Source of the DNA: Oxyruncus cristatus | Taxonomy: Eukaryota; Chordata; Aves; Passeriformes; Cotingidae | Reading direction: 5' to 3' | Length of the DNA stretch: 64,000 bases | NCBI GenBank assembly: GCA_013399855.1 | Contig: VXAY01001316.1 | Coordinates: 224,680-288,679, forward strand | Translations under genes and position numbers: made by a program | Shown: positions 56,536 to 64,000 of the stretch, piece by piece | Numbering within the stretch: position 1 is the stretch's first letter | Layout of the letters: the number at the start of each line of letters is the position of its first letter | Notes under the pieces: model-generated | The model's database searches: none | What the model was told of the DNA's origin: nothing | What the model saw: only the letters and a program-made list of their open reading frames with translations

Positions 56536-57013
56536 AATAACCAAGAGTGGGGTATCGATGGCCTGGTTGGGATCAGGAGCCTGTGGGATCATTTCCCACA
56601 CCAGAGCAGCGATGGTCAAGCCCTCTGAGCTGACCCAACTTGTAGACTGTGCTCTCTGAGTTACAGATAAGTCTTTTACCTTCTGGGCAACTTTAAGTCT
56701 AGACCAGAAGAGCCTTTTTAACGTCTGCCTGTCCCTCCCCAGAACTACTCCAAAGGCAGGAATCACTCTGCCAGCACAGTTGCCCAGGTCAGCCAGATGG
56801 AGTTCATTCCCACATGCTGATCTGCTGCCTGTTAAACCCATGAAGGCTCTGTACAGGAAGACCCAACACTTGTCACTGAGCATACTACACAGGAGCCATC
56901 TGTTCCTCAGGCCACCCATGTCTCTTCTTCAGCTTTCAGCTCTCCTCTAGCCCAAGAGATGCAATGACCTTCATGGCACTGCATTATTTGTTCCTATACT
57001 GAACCCAGATATA
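56536..57013. other. Unique sequence, no feature seen
   Basis: No repeat recognised. A minus-strand frame of 157 codons (56446-56919) overlaps the preceding CR1 copy at one end and shows no domain. Confidence 0.4.
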
Positions 57014-57338
57014 ACAGAATCACTGAGTATCTGAGCTGGGAGGGACCCACAAGGCCCATCCAGTCCCACCCTCAGCTCTGCACAGGCCCAGCCCCAAGAG
57101 TCCCCCCCTGTGCCCCAGAGGATCATCCCAACCCTCCTGGAGCTCTGGCAGCCTGGGGGCTGTGCCCACTGCCCTGGGGAGCCTGGTCAGTGCCAACCAC
57201 CCTCTGGGGGAAGAACCTTTCCCTGAGATCCAACCTGAGCCTGCCCTGACACAGCTCCAGCCATTCCCTGGGTGCTGTCCCTGGTCCCCCAGAGCAGAGC
57301 TCAGTCCTGCCCCTCCTCTGCCCCTCTCAGGGAAGTTG
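57014..57338 (-). mobile_element. CR1 LINE fragment, 3' UTR
   Basis: A ~325-bp minus-strand copy starting 'acagaatcactgagtatctg' and nearly identical to the 3' two-thirds of 3421-3930 and 37440-37916. It stops about 110-180 bp earlier on the 5' side than those copies, so it is the most 5'-truncated of the three. Confidence 0.95.
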
Positions 57339-57894
57339 TATGAACCCACGAGGAAACAATGCAGGGAGCAAAGGCAGTGTCAGGGTTCAGCTTGGAGTTC
57401 TGCAGTAATTCAGCAGTCCTGTGTGCTTCCTTCAGCCAGCTGATCCACAGCTGTCAGCAGCTCACTGCTGACCTTCACCCTGCCACCTCAACTCCCCCTT
57501 GGGGTGGGACCTTGCCAAAGGCATTTGGAAAGCAGAGCTGAGCTGTTTCCCTCCCCTTTATCCACTCAATGTTGGGCATCACATCGACCCATCACGCTGC
57601 CTGTGAGGGATACCAACGCCCCCCTCACACTGCCTGCTTCACAGGCAAACCACATACCTGGGACCTTTTGGAGGGAGGTACCCACGGATGAGAGACCACA
57701 GCTGGGATACTAAAGAGCTCCAGCCAACTTCACACAAACCTTCTAAGCAGCTAAGTACAAAGGCCCAGGTTTATCCCACCCAAATTCAGTTATATTCAGA
57801 GCCTGGTCCCTTTTCCTCGGAGAATGGAGGTGATTCCCCTCCAGGCAGTGGCAGAGGGTTCTACCCGCAGAGCTGGCCAGAGGTAACTTCTTGA
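57339..57894. other. Unique sequence, no feature seen
   Basis: No gene or repeat recognised. Confidence 0.4.
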
Positions 57895-58085
57895 AAGGCT
57901 TTAACCAAAGTAACATGCACACAAAAGCAGCGCCCTGCTCTTCCTTCCCAATCAGGGTAAGGACTCTGGCTGGAGCCCTGATTAGGATCCTCATCATGGA
58001 CAAGCTCCAAGCTGACCCGCCCTCATCAGGCTTTGCACTTTGGAAAAAGCTAATTTCGATGGCAGCGAAGAGGAAGGGAATTTAA
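57895..58085. promoter_or_regulatory. Candidate conserved element
   Basis: Contains CCCTGATTAGGATCC (OTX/PITX-like TAATC core), CAAAGTAACATG and GCTAATTTCGATGGC, with no coding frame. Weak evidence; texture only. Confidence 0.22.
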
Positions 58086-59089
58086 GCTGCTCTGCCATGA
58101 CCCAGACTTCACAGCCATTCAAAAGGAACAGCAACAGCCATCAAAAACCTCACTCTATTCACTGAAGAGGCTCATAAAGAGAGTGAATTCACAGAGCAGT
58201 GGCTCAGAAAGCCCATTCCCTGCCTGTCCAACAGACTGCCTTTGTCTGAAATATGGAATAAAAGGGAGGTTCATATTTTACTTCAGACTTATTTCACTCT
58301 TGCTTTTTTTTCTCTGTGGGCTGACTAAAAAGGAAGTGATTTATCAGAGGAAAACAAGGGGAAGTGGTTCTAATTAATTGGCCATAACTGTTACAGCTGT
58401 ACTGGCATCCAGCAAACACAGGGCAACAGTGCCGAGACAGAGATGCAGTACCACTGAAAATTCCACAATAATCCTGCTTCAAGCCAGAAAAAAATTAAGT
58501 TTTTGCCCTGACAGTGCTGGTAGAGACACCTTTACAAGGCTCCTGGCACCTGAGCTGTCACTTCACACCCACAGTCAGCAGCAGAGGGAAACTGAAGGGT
58601 GTCATTCCAGATTGAACCTCTGCTTGCAAACCCTCTGTTCCATCTCCAGAGAGGGCTCAGAGTTCATTTTCACATCAGTGTAAGTTCAGGGTGTAGGCAG
58701 TGAATGTAGCTTAAGAAATCCCAACTCCAAGCCCAGGATGAGAAGCTTTAACAAAAGCTAAAGCCCCTCGTTCTATCAGACCCTGATACCTGTGATACAC
58801 TGAAAAACACCATCTCACAACTGGAAGGAGAACGTGGGGCTCCTGGTGCACTGCAGAGCCCTGGGGAAAACAGAAAGGCTATTTTGTGTCCAGAAACAAA
58901 TGTGTTTGTTCTGCTTTCAGCAACCTTACAGCCCAGGGAACAGCCCCCGGGGAGCCATAGATCACACATTGCAGGTGCCTGGCTTTAGGAGGGGGAAACT
59001 CTCCGGTTTCCCTAACTGTGCGTGCCAGAAGTTCTGTATCCAAAGTTCATCCTGACCTCAGACGGCTGCTCCCTAGGAGGAAACAAAGC
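58086..59089. other. Unique sequence, no feature seen
   Basis: No gene or repeat recognised. Confidence 0.4.
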
Positions 59090-59215
59090 CTGGGCATAAT
59101 CAGAACAGCCTCATAATTAAAAGTGCTTCAGCCTTTATGCGCTCCCAGATTACACAGCTGTGGTGGGAGAAGCTGTTTCCATTTCCCTCATTACACATGG
59201 AGCAATGGTAAGGAA
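59090..59215. promoter_or_regulatory. Candidate conserved element
   Basis: CATAATTAAAAGTGCTTC (homeodomain plus NKX2-like AAGTG) followed by CAGCTG and CTCATTACAC, in a non-coding block. Weak evidence. Confidence 0.22.
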
Positions 59216-62200
59216 CAGCCTGGCATGGGCCAGAGCCTGATGTTTGCAGAAAGGGCAGCCCTGCCACAACCCCACAAGGTCACCCCCTGTGAGTCTCTGC
59301 AGGGGGGTTTTCAGGGGTAGAAGGTGTGAGGAGCCGCTAACCAGGACAGCCTTTAGTACTGGAATCAAGTAAGAGTGGGCGAAAACGTGTACAATTCAAA
59401 TAAGGATGGGCATTCCCGTTTACCCCTGAGGCATTCTGTCCTGAAACCCAGGAAGGAAGCCAGGCTCTGGCAAGCCTCTCACAGGAGAGGACACTGTAGC
59501 TCACAGAGTGTGATAAGCTCCAGCTTGTGTGACGAGTCAAAAAACAAAGACACGAGTATTTGCCCAGCACTTAGCAGTGAGCTGGGTTATTCTGAGCCAT
59601 AGGAGATTAACACAAACAGATTGCTTTGTGGACTCACCACTTACCCACGTCCCCAGACAGGCATTCCTCTGCCTGCCTCACAAAAGGTCTCGGGATGTGA
59701 ACCTGCATTCAGCAAAGCTGCTCTAAAAGGCCTCTGTTTGCCCTCCACCTGGGATTCAGGCAAGCTCAACCTTTCCCAGGGAGCCTGTCTGGTCATCTGC
59801 TCCATCTGGGACCACAGTGGCTGCAGGGCTTCGTGTCCCCAGCTCCCAGGGCAGCCTGATGTCTTTGGGAGGTGGTGGACGCCTCTTCCAGCCAAGAGCC
59901 TCCAGCAAGGCAGGAGTTCCCAGGAGTTACTCATTTGCAGCTCCAGGGAAGGCAAACCAATTTCTGTGCCTTTTGGCAGTTTCTGCTGTGCCACAGCTGG
60001 AAAAGCAACAGCCAACCAAAAGCAAAGGCCACTGTAGCTGGTTGGTGGGGTGGGATGTTTCTGCAGGGATGCAGGTGCTGCGGGATCCATGGGGAAGGGA
60101 GGAACTTCCTCCAGATGGAAGAACCCCAGGCAAGTGCTGAGGACACTGGCACAACCACCAATACCTTGAGAAAGAAACTTCAAAACAGCTGGGGGAGGGA
60201 GGGGGCATGATAGAAATAATAATGAAAAAAAGGAATAATCACTGCTCCCCTTCAGGGAGAGCCCATGGCACCCAAGGTTGTCCAGCTGGTGTCGTATCAG
60301 GATGCAACACACAAATTACCACCTGTCACCACTCCAGTTCCCTGATTTCCAGCAACGGAGCCCAGCAATGACTCCAGAGACGTCCCCATGGCACAGAGGG
60401 ACAGGGGACAAAGGGACAGTCAGGGCAGACACACGAGGAATGCTCAAGGAAGAGGTAGGATGGGGCTGTCCTGGTGCTGGGAAAACAGTGATTTATTCCA
60501 GAACTTGGAGACCAAAACCAACATAAGCTGAAGGACAAGCACGCCTGTAGGGGTGAAGCAGCTCTGTATTGCCAGCTCAGGAGCCCGGGATGGAGACCTT
60601 GTCCAGGCAGAGCAGTGGTGCACAATGTTAAGCAGACATTAGACAAAACCCACTGCTTTTGGACATGGCAGACAGGCCAAGTTTCAGACAGGTGCAGAGA
60701 GGAAAGTATTTAATCCCATATTCCACACAAAACTCAAACTCAGTGCCTCTGTTGACCCCTCTGGGGAGAAGTAGCTGGCCTGTTACCAAACCCAAAGTAT
60801 CCAAGTCACACATCAAGTTATACAGAGGGACAGGGGCTGAACAGAAGTCAGGAATACCACGACTGGCTGCTCTGCTCCTGCAGCAGGATGGGGCAGCAAC
60901 TGCTTCTGCCAGGGACAGTCTGTCCAGAGGCAGAGGCTGTAGCACCAATCCGAAGACCTGAGGTCCAAGCTGGCAGCACTGTGGAGACTCAGCTGCAGTG
61001 AAGTGCTGAGGAACGTGCTGACAGCTGTGCTGGGCTCCCATGTTTGCACAGCTGGGCCCAACGTGCTGCTCAACAGCTGCCAGGGGGAAGGGGAGACGTT
61101 CCAGCACGGGATGTTCATTGGGATGCTCCTTCGTCATCAGTTGAGCTCCAAGCAGAGGTTCCGAACACTCGACTGTACACTTGAGACAGCACCTGGGGAG
61201 GCCTCATCATCCCATGCATGGGGAGGGAAGACAAGCTCTGCCAAGATCTTGTTCCTGCTCCTCATAACAAACAATGCAGTTCAGCCACGCTGGGCTGACT
61301 GTCAGGAAATAAAGGTGAGGGGTCCACGGCTGCCAGTGGAGCTGAGCACAGTAAAGTTCTGCTTTCCTGGGCTGTGAGCTGGCTCTGAACCCACAGCCTT
61401 CACCAGGCGGTGGTGACCTTCACCGTAAGTTCCCACCATGTTGCCCTCTCCACGCCAGCCCTCGCAAGGCTGGGATTTCAAACAAGCGAATCCCAAATCC
61501 AGCCCACAGGTCCCTTTACACAGAGGGCGGGAGGAGTTTAGGTTCAAGAGCCATGCAGTGGGAATACAGACCAGTTTCTTGCATCCCAGCCCTGTCTGCA
61601 GCTCAGCATGCAGGTCCCAGGACAAGCCACCCACACAAGGGTCCTCTCACACAGGGAAGGCCCCATTTCTTCCCAAAGAAAGCAGCTTTGGAAAGAACGT
61701 GAAGATTGCTCTCATGCTAAGAAACAACCCCGAGCTGTGAGGTGGTGGCATGAGGACACGTCAAGATGTGAAGGCTCCTGTTCCAAAGGCACTGGACAAG
61801 GATGGACCACGGACATTCATCCAGCTCTCTGCTCACACCAGGCTGCTCTCCGAGCATCTGGAGCAGCACAATAGGGTCAGCCACGGGTACACACACTCCT
61901 AAGAAGCAACTGGAAGTTATGCAAGACTCTGCTAGGCCAGAATTAAACCACTGGGGCTCAGACTCCCACCAAAAAAAAAAAAAGGTTCAAGCATCAGATG
62001 TACCCTGGGTAACCAAGTCCTTGACCTGCACGCCCCTCACTCCAGCAGAGCCTCCGTTGTTCCGCACTATGACTGCTATCTTTGCTTGCATGCTGCAAGT
62101 ACCCACGAGAAACCCCCCTCATGGCGAGCAAGGGTCTGGCTTGCATGATATAAGCAAGAAAAAGCTGTTTCCAAGCTCAAGAAGCACATGAACAGGCAGG

Positions 62201-62944
62201 AAATTGGTGACAGACCTCCAGGACCTTGTACTGCAAGGAATCACGCTCTGCTCCTCTTCAGCAGCTCCTGCCGAGTGCCTCCTCTGATTGTCCTGCTCAG
62301 AGGACCCTCGAGGAGTGGCCCAATCAAATCTCACCCAGCATCGCTTGTTTTTTGAAAGGGTTTGGACATTTAATCAAATTTTTGATCCTCCACTTTTCAA
62401 GCATTTCCCCAGGTTCCTGGAGGCTTTCATTTCACCCTCACTACCCCAGCAGAAGGGTGCATTTTCACCTGCCACAAACCAAGCACAGCCCCGAGCAACT
62501 CTTTATACAGGATTTTACAGATAGCAAGCAGGGAAGGTTCAGGATCTCCCAGCCTGATGCACATTTATAGCTTTTTAAAACATCTTTTCAGGACCTGCTA
62601 ATAATCAACCCAACTGTGGTTATCAAAATACACGAGCCACAAGGCAAAACCAAGGAGAAATACATTTAACTTCAACCAGCTAGGAAGCAAATGAGCGCAC
62701 ACAGCAGAGGAGCGTGATGCAGCTTGTCTGGGGAATCTCATATTATAGTCCACAGAGATTAGATACTGAAAACCTAAATCCCAGAACCAGCTTATTCCCA
62801 ACCTCTGATGGGGAAACAGGACCCCAGCCTGTGCTCAATTTTCTGTTACATGCACCACCAGCAGTGCTGGCAGCCTGACACTTATCCTCCAGCCTGACAC
62901 TCCTCCTTATCAGACTCCTCTCTATGCAAGCACTGAGCTGGAAC
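59216..62944. other. Unique sequence, 3.7 kb without a supported gene
   Basis: The longest frames are 223 codons (59641-60312, minus) and 169 codons (60628-61137, minus); both are overlapped by open frames on the plus strand and neither shows a known domain. An A14 run lies at 61971-61984. Nothing else is recognised. Confidence 0.4.
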
Positions 62945-63881
62945 TAAGAACAGTTCAGCTGTGAGGAACCTACAACCACCATCTAGTCCAAGAGCCTGAC
63001 CGGTTCAGGGCTGACCCAAAGGTAAAACATGACCTTAAGGGCCTTGTCCAAACACCTCTGAAACACTGACAGGCTTGGAGCATCGACCACCTCTCCAGGA
63101 AGGTTGTTCCAGTGCTCGACTACCCATATTCAAGTCCCTGAACATCCTTCTCAAATGATGGGCCCCAGAACTGCACACAGCACTCAAGGGGAGGCCACCA
63201 GTGCTAAATACAGAGGGGTACTCACCTCTTTTGACCAGATGTGGTTTGCCCTCTTGGTTACTCCTGAGCTGCCAACCAGCACCCCCAGATCTCTTTCTGC
63301 AGGGCTGCTCTCCAACCATCCCTCTTCCAATCTATACTCAGAGACTGCAAGTTCTCTTGTCTTTCAGCACCTCCCAGTTTAATATCATCAGCAAACTCAC
63401 TAATGGTGCCTTCAGCTTCTGTACCCAGATCCCTGATAAAAATACTGAACAGAACTGGGCAGGGCTTTCCCTTTGTGAATCCAGGCTGACTGTGCCTGCT
63501 GATTTCATTGTCCTTTAAGTGCCTTTAATAGTGCCCTGATGAAATGATCTTCATTTCATTTTTCCCAGGCACTGAGGTCAGGCTAACATCTATAGGCTGC
63601 TGGGTGTTCCCTCCTTGTAAATTGGAATAATGCTGGATGGCTTCCAGTCAGCTGGGACTCCCCAGACTCCCAAGGCCTTTGGTAAAAGATTGAGAAGAAT
63701 CCTGCTGTGATATCCACCAACTCCTTCTGTTCTCTGGGATGAATCCCATCCACACTTGTGGATTTATGGACAACTGACCATAACTTGCTGTTGTTTCCTG
63801 TTGGTCTTAATGCAGCTCTTAATGTGAGGGGTTGGTTGATCTGGCCTTGGTGAGAGTACTTGCACAGATTCCTCCTCTTCT
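62945..63881 (-). mobile_element. Old CR1 LINE copy: reverse transcriptase relic plus 3' UTR
   Basis: A ~930-bp minus-strand CR1 copy, the longest here. In 5'-3' order on the minus strand it reads VDGIHPREQKELVDITAG and FYQRPWESGE (start of the reverse-transcriptase fingers), VSLTSVPGK, an in-frame stop, HLKDNE, GFTKGK, then directly PVLFSIFIRDLG and EFADDIKLGG; the catalytic FADD codons are at 63384-63395. The ~75-80 residues that normally separate GFTKGK-x-C from PVLF are absent although the join is in frame. Downstream the frame shifts repeatedly, and the 3' UTR runs to about 62945 with no intact tail. It is inactive and the most diverged copy here. Confidence 0.95.
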
Positions 63882-64000
63882 GTCCCATCATGTCCTTTCC
63901 TGCCATTCCCAGAGAACCACATCTGTTCTGTACAGGTGGCTGAGAGGGTAAGGAGGGGGTTCCTCTTACAGCTCCATGCAGAAAGTTGCTTCCACCCTTC
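63882..64000. other. Right edge, unassigned
   Basis: May continue the 5' part of the old CR1 copy, but similarity is not convincing beyond about 63880. Confidence 0.35.

Noticed and set aside
59641..60312. 223-codon open frame on the minus strand
   Set aside because: Overlapping plus-strand frames and no recognised domain; treated as chance.
1..64000. Endogenous retrovirus (LTR pair, primer-binding site, gag-pol-env)
   Set aside because: I saw no paired long terminal repeats, no primer-binding site and no retroviral protein blocks. The only reverse-transcriptase remains are CR1 LINE type.
1..64000. Bacterial-type systems (operons, CRISPR, toxin-antitoxin, prophage)
   Set aside because: Base composition, CR1/MIR repeats and microsatellites show vertebrate DNA; no regularly spaced palindromic repeats or gene strings exist.

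Overview
The window reads as non-coding DNA from a bird genome. The main evidence is at least sixteen fragments of the avian CR1 LINE, several with its signature 3' tail (repeats of ATTCTATGAT), in both orientations. The sequence also has vertebrate features: patchy CpG depletion with isolated CpG-rich islands, AT-rich blocks that look like conserved non-coding elements, microsatellites and two N-filled assembly gaps. The dominant CR1 3' ends are of kinds I associate with Neoaves, but the species cannot be fixed from this sequence. There are no operons, ribosome-binding sites, tRNA or rRNA genes, CRISPR arrays or complete retroviruses that I can recognise. No open reading frame longer than about 100 codons resembles a known host protein, so I call no host CDS. 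The window is most likely intergenic or a very large intron.

Layout. 0-18 kb: unique sequence with seven CR1 fragments, all on the minus strand up to 15.3 kb, interrupted by AT-rich islands (near 4.5-4.8, 6.3-6.55, 8.65-8.88, 12.4-12.7, 14.4-14.76 and 16.8-17.0 kb) that look like enhancer-type conserved elements. 18.1-18.8 kb: two plus-strand CR1 copies head to tail; the first contains a 152-base gap. 18.8-24 kb: a plain unique stretch. 24.1-24.9 kb: a CR1 copy followed by a relic of the ancient MIR-type core-SINE. 26.5-36.1 kb: a tight cluster of GATA-factor motifs (28.1-28.3 kb), a degraded CR1 reverse-transcriptase piece (32.65-32.8 kb), an 18-bp perfect palindrome and a 39-bp minisatellite. 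37-43 kb: four recognisable CR1 pieces plus one possible old relic, and two AT-rich conserved-looking elements. 43.7-44.2 kb: the best CpG island in the window, with no recognisable exon. 46-56 kb: further conserved-looking blocks, two of them CpG-rich (51.3-51.56 and 54.2-54.33 kb), a degenerate 17-bp tandem array, and a second gap bounded by a C-run and a T-run. 56.3-64 kb: two more minus-strand CR1 pieces and, at the right edge, a much older CR1 copy that still shows the reverse-transcriptase FADD motif but carries an in-frame internal deletion, frameshifts and a stop.

Interpretation. Nothing here works together as a set of genes. The CR1 fragments fall into about five groups by their 3' end and record several rounds of retrotransposition; the three copies at 3.4, 37.4 and 57.0 kb are nearly identical and probably the youngest. 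The alternation of AT-rich homeodomain-, GATA- and POU-type motif clusters with orphan CpG islands is the pattern of a long-range regulatory landscape around a developmental gene lying outside the window. That is an inference from sequence texture; cross-species alignment and chromatin data would decide it.
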